A stretch of DNA of 64,000 bases from Streptomyces sp. NBC_00576 (lineage in GTDB: Bacteria; Actinomycetota; Actinomycetes; Streptomycetales; Streptomycetaceae): NCBI RefSeq assembly GCF_036345175.1, contig NZ_CP107780.1, positions 8,432,001-8,496,000 of the forward strand, written 5' to 3'. Each line of letters starts with the position of its first letter. Within the stretch, counting starts at the first letter, position 1. The notes under the pieces are model-generated. The model had not been told where the DNA came from and searched no databases. It saw only the letters and a program-made list of their open reading frames with translations. A program made the position numbers and the translations under genes. Shown one piece after another: positions 54,891-62,566 of this stretch.

Positions 54891-56696
54891 CTAGAAAACC
54901 GGCGTACCGTCCCGCGTCAACTTCCAGTCCACCGACGCGAACTCCTTCGGATCCAGCACACCCTTCGCCGTCACCCACTCGGAGATCCGCGTCCGGATCT
55001 CCGTCGACTCCGACCACAACTCCTGCGCCGACGCCACATGCGGGAACGCCCCACCACCGTTGGCACGGTAGTTGTTCACCGCGAACACGAACTGCTGGGT
55101 GTCATCCAGCGCCACACCGTTGTAGCTGAGGTTCTTGATCCGCGAACCGACCGCCTGCGCGATGTCGATGTCGTACGTCACCCCCGACACATAGTCGTAG
55201 TTGTAGTCAGGCCGACTCCCCGCGTTGGTCAACTTCTCCACATCGACCACCGCGCCCGCCGCCGTCTGCACGAAATACTGCGCCGAGTACTCCAGGTACG
55301 CCCGCACCTGCGCACCCGTCAGCAACTTCGCGACCAGCGTGTTGTCGTACACATACAGACTCGACAGATCCCGGATCGTCACCTCGCCGGCCGGGATCTC
55401 CGACGTCCGCGAGAACGGCGACGCCTGCGCGATCACCGGCAGCGACGCATACGACGTCCCCACCAGCGCCGCCTTCACGACGTCCTCCTGGACCTTCGTG
55501 ATCAGGTCGATGATCGGAGCGTCCTTGTAACGCGCCTCCACCGTCGTCAACGTGTCCGTCGCCGTACCGACCACCTGATTGACGTACGCCACGACCACAT
55601 CGTGCTCGTCCTTCAGCAGCTTCGTGATCCTCGGATCGTCCGCGACCGTCTTCGAGTCACGCACAGTCGCCGAGACCGACTCGACAGCCCACTTGCCCTT
55701 CTCGAAAACCAGCTCGACATCGAACAACGACAACCGCTCCGCGTACGCCAGCGGCTCCGACAGCACCACCGTCTTCCCGGTCGCCGTGTTGGTGACCTTC
55801 AGCTCGGCGATCTCCGTGTGCGCGTGCCCCACCAGAATCGCGTCGATGCCCGGCACCTGCTGCGCCACGAGCGCCGCCGAGTTCTCGACGTACGGCAGCT
55901 GGTCACCGTACGAAGAAGTCCCCGACGACCCCGAGTGCGCCGACACCACAACAACATCGGCGCCCATCGAACGCAGCTTCGGCACCCACTTCGCCGCCTG
56001 CTCCTCCAGACCCGGGAACGTCAGCTTCCCCTGCACATACGCCTTGTCCCAGATCGCGATACCCGGGTTCGTCAGCCCCAGCACAGCCACCTTGACCGGC
56101 GGAGCACCCTTCACCCGGAACGTCTTCATGAAGTACGGAGGGAAAGCGGGCTTCAACGTCTTCGCGTCCAGCGCGTTCGCACCCAGCAGCGGGAAACGGC
56201 ACTGCGACTCGAACTTGCGCAGCGTCTCGATGCCGTAGTTGAACTCGTGGTTGCCGAGCGCCACAGCGTCGTACCCGATGGCGTTCATCGCCTGCGCCAT
56301 CGGATGCACCGGACCACCCTTGGCGGTGATCGGGTCCACCTTCGCGTAGTAGTACGTCAGCGGGGTGCCCTGAATCGTGTCGCCCGCGTCGAGCAGCAGC
56401 GTGTTGCAACGCCCCTTCTCCCTACGCACCTGCTCCACCAGCGTCGAGATACGGGCCAGCCCTTGCGCGTTGCCCTTCGCGTCGGTGTACTCCGCGTTCT
56501 TGAAGTAGTCCCAGTTGAAAATGTGCCCGTGCAGGTCGGTCGTGCCCATCACGGTCAGGGAGTACCGCTTCCCAGGCTTCACGGGCTTCTTCGCCTCCGC
56601 GGCCTGCGCCACCGGAGCCGCGACAGCACCGGTCAGCGCCACCCCCGCCCCGGTCACAGCGGACTTCGTCAGGAACTTCCGGCGGTTCAACGGCAT
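54891..56696 (-). CDS. Tat-exported 5'-nucleotidase / 2',3'-cyclic phosphodiesterase family
   Basis: 601 residues from ATG 56696. Twin-arginine signal MPLNRRKFLTKSAVTGAGVALTGAVAAPVAQA. Metallophosphoesterase domain with DLHGH, LLDAGDTIQGTP, GNHEFNYG, VVSAHSG and GHAHTE metal motifs; C-terminal 5'-nucleotidase domain with the nucleotide stacking region NNYRANGGGAFPH. Acts outside the cytoplasmic membrane on nucleotides or cyclic phosphodiesters to recover phosphate and nucleosides. Convergent with the hydroxylase gene, 30 bases apart. Confidence 0.95.
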   Translation of the reverse strand: MPLNRRKFLTKSAVTGAGVALTGAVAAPVAQAAEAKKPVKPGKRYSLTVMGTTDLHGHIFNWDYFKNAEYTDAKGNAQGLARISTLVEQVRREKGRCNTLLLDAGDTIQGTPLTYYYAKVDPITAKGGPVHPMAQAMNAIGYDAVALGNHEFNYGIETLRKFESQCRFPLLGANALDAKTLKPAFPPYFMKTFRVKGAPPVKVAVLGLTNPGIAIWDKAYVQGKLTFPGLEEQAAKWVPKLRSMGADVVVVSAHSGSSGTSSYGDQLPYVENSAALVAQQVPGIDAILVGHAHTEIAELKVTNTATGKTVVLSEPLAYAERLSLFDVELVFEKGKWAVESVSATVRDSKTVADDPRITKLLKDEHDVVVAYVNQVVGTATDTLTTVEARYKDAPIIDLITKVQEDVVKAALVGTSYASLPVIAQASPFSRTSEIPAGEVTIRDLSSLYVYDNTLVAKLLTGAQVRAYLEYSAQYFVQTAAGAVVDVEKLTNAGSRPDYNYDYVSGVTYDIDIAQAVGSRIKNLSYNGVALDDTQQFVFAVNNYRANGGGAFPHVASAQELWSESTEIRTRISEWVTAKGVLDPKEFASVDWKLTRDGTPVF

Positions 56697-56833
56697 GTTT
56701 CGGGCTCCTCGGGGAATGGTCAACGACGCGCGTAGATTCTGACCCGAGCATGACCGACGGCAACAGCCCCCGAAGGTTTCGATCTGGTGACCGGCGGACT
56801 CCACAACGCGATCCGCAACCGCCCTACGAGTGT

Positions 56834-56839
56834 CAGAGT
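56834..56839 (+). promoter_or_regulatory. -10-like hexamer CAGAGT for the SIMPL gene
   Basis: CAGAGT ends seven bases before the ATG at 56847; no ribosome site, suggesting leaderless initiation. Confidence 0.35.
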
Positions 56840-56846
56840 GGGACGT

Positions 56847-57563
56847 ATGACCTCCACCCCGGAGCACCCCACCGCCGTCCCCTACGGCACCCCCGACGCC
56901 CCCCGCATCGCCGTCCGCGGCGAAGCCCACCTCGAAGTCGACCCCGAGATCGCCCGCATTGGCATCACGGTCGGCGCAAGGGGCACGGACCGCCGCTCGG
57001 CACTGGCCGACCTCACCCGCCGCAACACCACCGTCCTCGACCTGGTGAAAACATACGGCGACGCCGTGGAACGCCTCGACACAGGAGCCTTCTCCATCGC
57101 CCCGGAACTCACCAAACACGGCCGCGGAGAACGCGTCCGCGCCTACCACGGCCGCGTCCACCTCACCGCCGAACTCACCGACTTCACCGCCCTCGGCGAA
57201 CTGACCAGCAAACTCGCCGACCTGGACCTCACCGGGGTCGACGGCCCCTGGTGGGCCCTGCGCCCCGATTCCCCGGCCCACCGCGACGCCCGCCGACAGG
57301 CAGTGCGGGAAGCGGTGCAACGGGCTCGCGAGTACGCGGAAGCCCTGGGCACCACCTTGGCGGCCCTGGTGGAACTGGCGGACGTGGGCGCCGAGGCCAC
57401 ACAGCCCATGGGGTACGAGGCCCAGTCACGCTCCCTGCACCGCGCGGCCTTCGCCGGCGCAGCGGTCGCGGACGAGGCGGCACCACTCGACCTGGAACCG
57501 CAGCGCCAACAGGTCTACGCACAGGTGAACGCCCGCTTCACCATGGTGCCGCCGCGGCTGTGA
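56847..57563 (+). CDS. SIMPL-domain (DUF541) protein
   Basis: 238 residues from ATG 56847 (MTSTPEHPTAVPYGT), without signal peptide. SIMPL pattern: PRIAVRGEAHLEVDPEIARIGITVGARGTDRRSALADL, then AFSIAPELTKHGRGERVRAYHGRVHLTAELTDF and the helix RRQAVREAVQRAREYAEALGTTLAALVELADV. Structural relatives form ring-shaped oligomers; the molecular role is unknown. Stands alone between the nucleotidase and pyruvate kinase. Confidence 0.88.
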   Translation: MTSTPEHPTAVPYGTPDAPRIAVRGEAHLEVDPEIARIGITVGARGTDRRSALADLTRRNTTVLDLVKTYGDAVERLDTGAFSIAPELTKHGRGERVRAYHGRVHLTAELTDFTALGELTSKLADLDLTGVDGPWWALRPDSPAHRDARRQAVREAVQRAREYAEALGTTLAALVELADVGAEATQPMGYEAQSRSLHRAAFAGAAVADEAAPLDLEPQRQQVYAQVNARFTMVPPRL

Positions 57564-57620
57564 ACAAGGGCGAACAGGCCGCTCAAATGCTCATCAGAGC
57601 GACGCCGCGCACACTTAAAC

Positions 57621-57653
57621 GGTTGTCAACAACCCTTCACGCAACGGTTGTTG
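57621..57653. promoter_or_regulatory. Tandem palindromes upstream of pyk
   Basis: GGTTGT-CA-ACAACC (57621-57634) and CAACGGTTGTTG (57642-57653) lie 54-86 bases before the pyk start. Both are built from the same GTTG/CAAC elements, about one helical turn and a half apart, as expected for two adjacent sites of one dimeric regulator. The regulator is unknown. Confidence 0.4.
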
Positions 57654-57694
57654 AGTAGTCATGCGGCGCCAATTCCCTACCCACCGGTAAGGCC

Positions 57695-57700
57695 TACGCT
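57695..57700 (+). promoter_or_regulatory. -10-like hexamer TACGCT for pyk (leaderless)
   Basis: TACGCT ends six bases before the pyk ATG at 57707 and no ribosome site is visible, indicating a leaderless transcript. Confidence 0.45.
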
Positions 57701-57706
57701 CGAAGT

Positions 57707-59143
57707 ATGCGCCGAGCAAAGATCGTCTGTACCCTGGGCCCCGCCACCGACTCGTACGACCAGATCAAGGCACTGGTCGACGCCGGAATGGACGTAGCCC
57801 GCTTCAACCTCAGCCACGGCACCCACGCCGAACACGAGGTGCGCTACCAGCACGTCCGCAAGGCCGCCGACGAAACCGGCCGCAGCATCGGCCTCCTCGC
57901 CGACCTTCAAGGCCCGAAGATCCGACTCGGCCGCTTCACCGAAGGCCCCGTACTCCTTGAACGCGGCGACACCTTCACCATCACCGTCGAAGAAGGCATC
58001 GAAGGCACCCAGCACATCTGCACAACCACCTACGCAGGCCTCGCCACCGACGTCACCCCCGGCGAACGCATCCTCGTCGACGACGGCAAAGTCTGCCTCG
58101 AAGTCACCGCCGTCGACGGACCCCGCGTCCACACCGAAGTCGTCGAAGGCGGAGTCATCTCCGACCACAAAGGCCTCAACCTCCCCGGCGTAGCGGTCTC
58201 CGTCCCCGCCCTCTCCGACAAGGACGAAACAGACCTGCGCTGGGCGCTGCGCACCGGGTTCGACGTCGTCGCCCTCTCCTTCGTCCGCAGCGGCCGCGAC
58301 ATCGACGACGTCCACCGCATCATGGACGAGGAACACCGCCGCCTCCCCGTCATCGCCAAGGTCGAGAAGCCCCAGGCCGTCGACGCGATCGACGACATCG
58401 TCGCCGCCTTCGACGGCATCATGGTCGCCCGCGGCGACCTCGGTGTCGAGATGCCCCTGGAACAGGTCCCCATCGTCCAGAAGCGCGCGATCAAACTGGC
58501 GAAGCGCAACGCCAAGCCGGTCATCGTCGCCACCCAGATGCTCGACTCGATGATCGAGAACTCCCGCCCGACCAGGGCTGAAGCGTCGGATGTCGCGAAC
58601 GCGGTCATCGACGGCACGGACGCGGTGATGCTGTCCGGCGAGACGAGTGTGGGCAAGTACGCGATCGAGACGGTCCGTACGATGGCGAAGATCGTGGAGG
58701 CGGCCGAGGAGGACATCCTGGCCAAGGGCCTCCCTCCCCTCACGGAACGCAACAAGCCCCGCACCCAGGGCGGAGCGGTGGCCCGTGCGGCGGCCGAGAT
58801 GGGCGACTTCCTCGGCGCGAAGTTCCTGGTGGCGTTCACCCAGTCCGGCGACACGGTGAAGCGCCTGTCCCGGTACCGGTCCCCGATCCCGCTCCTGGCC
58901 TTCACCCCGGACCCGGCGACCCGGTCCCAACTGACGCTGACATGGGGAGTGGAGACGTTCCTCGGCCCGCATGTCGAGTCGACGGACGCGATGGTCGACC
59001 AGGTGGACGAGTTGTTGTTGAAATACGGGCGGTGCCAGAAAGGCGACGTGGTGGTGATCACGGCCGGCTCGCCGCCCGGGGTTTCCGGGTCCACCAACCT
59101 GGTGCGCGTGCACCACATCGGCGAGGACGACAGCCCCAAGTAG
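57707..59143 (+). CDS. pyk: Pyruvate kinase
   Basis: Makes pyruvate and ATP from phosphoenolpyruvate and ADP. 478 residues, ATG at 57707 (MRRAKIVCTLGPATDSYDQ). Barrel motifs FNLSHGTHAEH, LADLQGPKIRLG, catalytic VIAKVEKPQAVDAIDDI with the active-site Lys and Glu, MVARGDLGVEMP, and IVATQMLDSMIENSRPTRAE. The C-terminal regulatory domain (TQSGDTVKRLSRYRSPIPLLAF) is complete. Streptomyces carries two pyk genes; which one this is cannot be fixed without a search, though the pdtaR neighbourhood is suggestive of the SCO2014-type gene. Confidence 0.97.
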   Translation: MRRAKIVCTLGPATDSYDQIKALVDAGMDVARFNLSHGTHAEHEVRYQHVRKAADETGRSIGLLADLQGPKIRLGRFTEGPVLLERGDTFTITVEEGIEGTQHICTTTYAGLATDVTPGERILVDDGKVCLEVTAVDGPRVHTEVVEGGVISDHKGLNLPGVAVSVPALSDKDETDLRWALRTGFDVVALSFVRSGRDIDDVHRIMDEEHRRLPVIAKVEKPQAVDAIDDIVAAFDGIMVARGDLGVEMPLEQVPIVQKRAIKLAKRNAKPVIVATQMLDSMIENSRPTRAEASDVANAVIDGTDAVMLSGETSVGKYAIETVRTMAKIVEAAEEDILAKGLPPLTERNKPRTQGGAVARAAAEMGDFLGAKFLVAFTQSGDTVKRLSRYRSPIPLLAFTPDPATRSQLTLTWGVETFLGPHVESTDAMVDQVDELLLKYGRCQKGDVVVITAGSPPGVSGSTNLVRVHHIGEDDSPK

Positions 59144-59169
59144 GCGTCCACTGAAGGGCCCTTCGCGGG

Positions 59170-59934
59170 TCAGTGCTTCGGGCCCACGTGGGCGTCCATC
59201 AGGGCTACGGAGGCTTTGCGGGCGACGGAGATGTTCTGGGCGTTCGGTTGTTTCCAATCGACCCCGACTTTGTCGAGGGTGTCGGTGTAGAGCCGCCTGA
59301 TGTCGGCCGAGAGGTTCGTGAAGAAGTAGCGCGGATACTCGTAGCGCTTGCGTTCACCGGCGATGACCTTCTCGGTCCAGTTGGTGATTCGGCAGCCGTC
59401 GGAGTGGACGAGTCCCCGGATGAACTCCCATGGGTGCGAGTCGACGATTGCCTGCTGCCAGTCGTCGAGAACGATCCGGCGCTCGTGCTTCTTGCCGGGT
59501 CCGTGCTGTGGGAAGAAGCAGGGCCAGTGGGCGCTGTAGCCGACCACGGAAACGTAGCCCTGGGCTTGGACTCGGTACGCGCGCTTTCCCGGGTTGAGCG
59601 TCTGTACGGCCGCTTCGCACGCGTCGATCAGACCGGGCCACGCGTCCGCGCACGCGATGCGCAGGTAGTGCCCCGTGCGCGGATGGGCGCTGATACACCC
59701 GTCGCCGAGGTACAGGCCAAGCAGGTAGGAATAGGCGGCTGTGTCTTCGGGGTGGCTCGGGACAGGCCGACATCGGACGCACGGGCTCACCTGCATACGC
59801 GGTAACGGGTCCATTCGCGTCTGCCAGGAGCGGATCGCGGCCCGGGATATCCCCGTCTCCTTGCTGACGGAGTTCAGGCTGCGTCCCTGACCCACCAGCA
59901 CCAGAGCTCGCTTGCGAGTGCCAATGTCGTACAT
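59170..59934 (-). CDS. Free-standing LAGLIDADG homing-endonuclease-like protein with N-terminal HTH
   Basis: 254 residues, ATG at 59934. Residues 8-40 form a helix-turn-helix (KRALVLVGQGRSLNSVSKETGISRAAIRSW). Then a CVRC pair and the first LAGLIDADG-like helix LLGLYLGDG (residues 71-79, Asp78); the second is FIRGLVHSDG (171-180, Asp179). One acidic residue per motif, with a 90-residue spacing, fits a monomeric two-motif enzyme or a regulator derived from one. It is not inside an intron or intein. It lies between pyk and a tRNA gene on the same strand as the tRNA. Activity and target are unknown. Confidence 0.82.
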   Translation of the reverse strand: MYDIGTRKRALVLVGQGRSLNSVSKETGISRAAIRSWQTRMDPLPRMQVSPCVRCRPVPSHPEDTAAYSYLLGLYLGDGCISAHPRTGHYLRIACADAWPGLIDACEAAVQTLNPGKRAYRVQAQGYVSVVGYSAHWPCFFPQHGPGKKHERRIVLDDWQQAIVDSHPWEFIRGLVHSDGCRITNWTEKVIAGERKRYEYPRYFFTNLSADIRRLYTDTLDKVGVDWKQPNAQNISVARKASVALMDAHVGPKH

Positions 59935-59970
59935 GCGGACAGCCTGTGGGAGTGATCGCGGCGACGCGCA

Positions 59971-60009
59971 GCAAAAAGCGGATGTTCACCAGAACGGGAA
60001 CATCCGCTT
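59971..60009 (-). terminator. Rho-independent terminator of the tRNA transcript
   Basis: Reading the minus strand, AAGCGGATGTTC and GAACATCCGCTT form a perfect 12-bp stem with a 10-base loop, followed by a TTT run (five T in a row counting the stem end). It lies 32 bases past the 3' end of the tRNA and before the LAGLIDADG gene, so the two are probably not co-transcribed. Confidence 0.75.
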
Positions 60010-60040
60010 CTTGAGGGAAACCTTGGAATTCAAGGAAAAG

Positions 60041-60115
60041 TGCCCCAGGTGGGATTCGAACCCACACTGTCCGCTGTTTGAGAGCGGCCTCTCTAACCGG
60101 TTGGAGTACTGGGGC
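60041..60115 (-). tRNA. tRNA-Leu (anticodon CAA), class I-like with short variable loop
   Basis: 75 bases including the discriminator A; CCA is not encoded. The 7-bp acceptor stem GCCCCAG/CTGGGGC, D-stem CTC/GAG, anticodon stem CCGCT/AGCGG, T-stem GTGGG/CCCAC and T-loop TTCGAAT all pair perfectly. The anticodon loop CTCAAAC gives CAA, reading the leucine codon UUG. The variable region is only five bases (ACAGT), whereas leucine tRNAs of bacteria normally have a long variable arm, so the amino-acid identity is less certain than the anticodon. A terminator follows downstream. Confidence 0.8.
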
Positions 60116-60214
60116 CTTAGAAAGGAAGAGGGAGTGCGACCCCTCGGGCACCCACCTTACCGCAGCTAGGTACGCTCTTGGGAGCAGCACCCCTGCCCTG
60201 ATCAAGGAGCCCCC

Positions 60215-60871
60215 GTGACCGCCCCCGAGTCGCCCCAGCCCGCAGACGCGCCCGACGACGACAAGTCGCACGTGCCTCCGCTGACGACCCGTGTCGTCAT
60301 TGCCGAGGACGAGGCGCTCATCCGGCTCGATCTCAAGGAGATGCTCGAAGAGGAGGGCTACTCCGTCGTCGGCGAGGCCGGTGACGGTGAGGAGGCCGTG
60401 GAGCTGGCCCGGCTGCACCGGCCCGACCTCGTCATCCTCGATGTGAAGATGCCCAAGCTCGACGGCATCTCGGCGGCCGAGAAGATCGCCGAGGAGTCCA
60501 TCGCTCCGGTGCTGATGCTGACCGCGTTCTCGCAGCGCGACCTCGTCGAGCGGGCCAGGGACGCCGGGGCCATGGCGTACCTGGTGAAGCCGTTCAGCAA
60601 GAGCGATGTCGTGCCGGCGATCGAGATGGCCGTCTCGCGCTTCAACGAGCTGCGGACGCTGGAGAAGGAGATCGAGGATCTCACTCAGCGTCTGGAGACC
60701 CGCAAGCTGGTCGACCGTGCCAAGTCGGTCCTGCAGACGGAGTACGGGCTGTCCGAGCCCGCCGCGTTCCGGTGGATCCAGAAGACGTCGATGGACCGGC
60801 GTATGTCGATGCAGCAGGTCGCGGAGGCGGTCATCGCGGACGCCGAGGAGAAGAAGGCCGCCAAGGGCTGA
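60215..60871 (+). CDS. pdtaR: ANTAR-domain response regulator PdtaR
   Basis: 218 residues, GTG at 60215 with AAGGAGC upstream. After a 25-residue polar leader comes a receiver domain: VVIAEDEALIRLDL, phospho-acceptor Asp76 in LVILDVKMPKLDG, Thr in LMLTAFS, Lys in AYLVKPFSK. A coiled linker (LRTLEKEIEDLTQRLETRKLVDRAKSVL) leads into the ANTAR RNA-binding domain (LSEPAAFRWIQKTSMDRRMSMQQVAEAVI). PdtaR binds tandem-hairpin leaders to prevent termination; its kinase PdtaS is not in the window. Confidence 0.95.
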   Translation: MTAPESPQPADAPDDDKSHVPPLTTRVVIAEDEALIRLDLKEMLEEEGYSVVGEAGDGEEAVELARLHRPDLVILDVKMPKLDGISAAEKIAEESIAPVLMLTAFSQRDLVERARDAGAMAYLVKPFSKSDVVPAIEMAVSRFNELRTLEKEIEDLTQRLETRKLVDRAKSVLQTEYGLSEPAAFRWIQKTSMDRRMSMQQVAEAVIADAEEKKAAKG

Positions 60872-60902
60872 CGCAGCCACAGACGGGCGTACGAGTACCG
60901 CA

Positions 60903-60952
60903 CACGAGGAGGCCCGCACCCCCTGAGAACAGGGGGTGCGGGCCTCCTCGTG
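60903..60952. terminator. 22-bp bidirectional terminator between pdtaR and livF
   Basis: A perfect 22-bp inverted repeat (60903-60924 with 60931-60952) with a GAGAAC loop, placed between two convergent genes 32 bases after the pdtaR stop and 20 bases before the livF stop. Strongest hairpin in the window. Confidence 0.9.
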
Positions 60953-60971
60953 CATACCGTCGTCGAAGGAC

Positions 60972-61688
60972 TCAGTCCTCGCCGAGGTACGCCTTTCTGA
61001 CCGAGTCGTCGTGCAGCAGGTGCTGGCCGGTGCCGGAGAGCACGATGTTGCCGACTTCCATGACGTGTCCCTGGTCGGCGAGGGAGAGCGCCGCCTGGGC
61101 GTTCTGCTCGACGAGGAGGATGGTCGTGCCGGATGCCTTGAGTTCGGCGATGGTGGCCATGATCTTCTGCATCATGATCGGGGAGAGACCCATGGAGGGC
61201 TCGTCGAGCATGAGCAGTTTGGGCTGGGACATCAGGGCGCGCCCCATGGCGAGCATCTGCTGTTCGCCGCCGGAGAGGGTTCCCGCGGCCTGCTTCCTGC
61301 GTTCCCCGAGGATGGGGAAGAGGTCGTAGGCGCGCTGGATGTCCTTCTCGATGCCTGCCTTGTCGGTGCGTAGGAACGCTCCGAGCTGGAGGTTTTCGGT
61401 GATCGTCAGCCGGGGGAAGATGTGGCGTCCCTCGGGTGAGTGGGCGAGGCCGAGGGCGACGATCTTGTGGGCGGGGACGCCGGTGATCGGCTTGCCGTCG
61501 AAGAGGACGCGGCCGCTGCTGGGCTTGAGGAGCCCGGAGAGGGTGCGCAGGGTGGTGGTCTTGCCGGCGCCGTTGGTACCGATGAGGGTGACGATCTGGC
61601 CGGCTTCGACGGTGAAGGAGATGCCCTTGACGGCTTCGATCTTGCCGTAGGCGACCTTGAGGTCTTCGACCTCTAGCAGCGCGGTCAC
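60972..61688 (-). CDS. livF: Branched-chain amino acid ABC transporter ATP-binding protein LivF
   Basis: 238 residues, GTG at 61688 overlapping the livG stop by four bases. Walker A GTNGAGKTTT, signature LSGGEQQMLAMGRAL, Walker B LLMLDEPSMGLSP, and the HAA5/LivF-type sequence AHSPEGRHIFPRLTITENLQLGAF. With LivG it powers the LivHM channel for leucine, isoleucine and valine uptake. Last gene of the transporter operon as seen here. Confidence 0.95.
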   Translation of the reverse strand: MTALLEVEDLKVAYGKIEAVKGISFTVEAGQIVTLIGTNGAGKTTTLRTLSGLLKPSSGRVLFDGKPITGVPAHKIVALGLAHSPEGRHIFPRLTITENLQLGAFLRTDKAGIEKDIQRAYDLFPILGERRKQAAGTLSGGEQQMLAMGRALMSQPKLLMLDEPSMGLSPIMMQKIMATIAELKASGTTILLVEQNAQAALSLADQGHVMEVGNIVLSGTGQHLLHDDSVRKAYLGED

Positions 61689-62566
61689 TTGGCGGGTCCT
61701 TCCGTGCTGGTGTTGCTCGGCGCTCCGGCGGCTTCGGCCGCTTCGACTTCGGCGATCTCTTCGGCGCCGGGGGCGCCTTCGAAGGGTGTGCCGAGGTAGG
61801 CGGCGATGACGCGGTCGTCGTTCTGGACGACTTCCGAGGTGCCTTCGACGATCTTTTCACCTTGGACGAGACAGGCGACGCGGTCGCTCAGGTTGAAGAT
61901 GAAGCGCATGTCGTGCTCGATGACGAGGACGGCCATGCCTCGGTCGCGGATGGCGAAGACGAGGTCTTCGGTGGCCCGTGTCTCCTGGGGGTTCATGCCG
62001 GCGGTGGGCTCGTCCAGGAGGAGGAGGCCGGGTTCGCTTGCCATGGCCCGGGCGATTTCGAGCTTGCGCTGTTCGCCGTAGGGGAGGTTGCGGGAGAGGT
62101 GGTCGGCCTTGTGGGCGAGGCCGATGAACTCGAGGAGTTCCATGGCGCGTTCGCGGGAGGTGGCTTCGGCTTTGCGGAAGCCGGGGCCGCGGAGGATGGC
62201 CGACCAGAGGCCTTCCTTGGTTCTGGTGTGGCGGCCTACGAGGACGTTTTCCAGGACGGTCATGTTGGCGAAGAGCCTGATGTTCTGGAAGGTGCGGGCG
62301 ATGCCGGCGCTGGTCACGAGGTGGGGCTTGGGCGGGAGGACCGTGCCCTTGTAGGAGACCTTGCCTTCGGTGGGGACGTACAGGCCTGTCAGGCAGTTGA
62401 AGAAGGTGGTCTTGCCTGCGCCGTTGGGGCCGATGAGGCCGACGATCTCGCCGCTGTTGACGGTGAGGTCGACGTTGCGTACGGCGGTGAGGCCGCCGAA
62501 GCGCATGGTGACGCCGGTGGCTTCGAGGACGGGGCTGGTGGCCGTGGTGGTGGTCATGCGGGTCAC
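61685..62566 (-). CDS. livG: Branched-chain amino acid ABC transporter ATP-binding protein LivG
   Basis: 293 residues from GTG 62566, which overlaps the livM stop by four bases (ATG at 62557 is an alternative). Walker A GPNGAGKTTFFNCLTG, signature LPYGEQRKLEIARAM, Walker B LLLLDEPTAGMNPQE, and the HAA4/LivG tail HDMRFIFNLSDRVACLVQGEKIVEG. The C-terminal 30 residues are an acidic Ala/Glu extension. Partner ATPase of LivF. Confidence 0.95.
   Translation of the reverse strand: MTRMTTTTATSPVLEATGVTMRFGGLTAVRNVDLTVNSGEIVGLIGPNGAGKTTFFNCLTGLYVPTEGKVSYKGTVLPPKPHLVTSAGIARTFQNIRLFANMTVLENVLVGRHTRTKEGLWSAILRGPGFRKAEATSRERAMELLEFIGLAHKADHLSRNLPYGEQRKLEIARAMASEPGLLLLDEPTAGMNPQETRATEDLVFAIRDRGMAVLVIEHDMRFIFNLSDRVACLVQGEKIVEGTSEVVQNDDRVIAAYLGTPFEGAPGAEEIAEVEAAEAAGAPSNTSTEGPAK

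Noticed and set aside
59144..60115. Integrative element or prophage attached to the tRNA
   Set aside because: No integrase, no repeated tRNA 3' end, and flanking genes (pyk, pdtaR) are in their normal order; the LAGLIDADG gene alone does not make an element.
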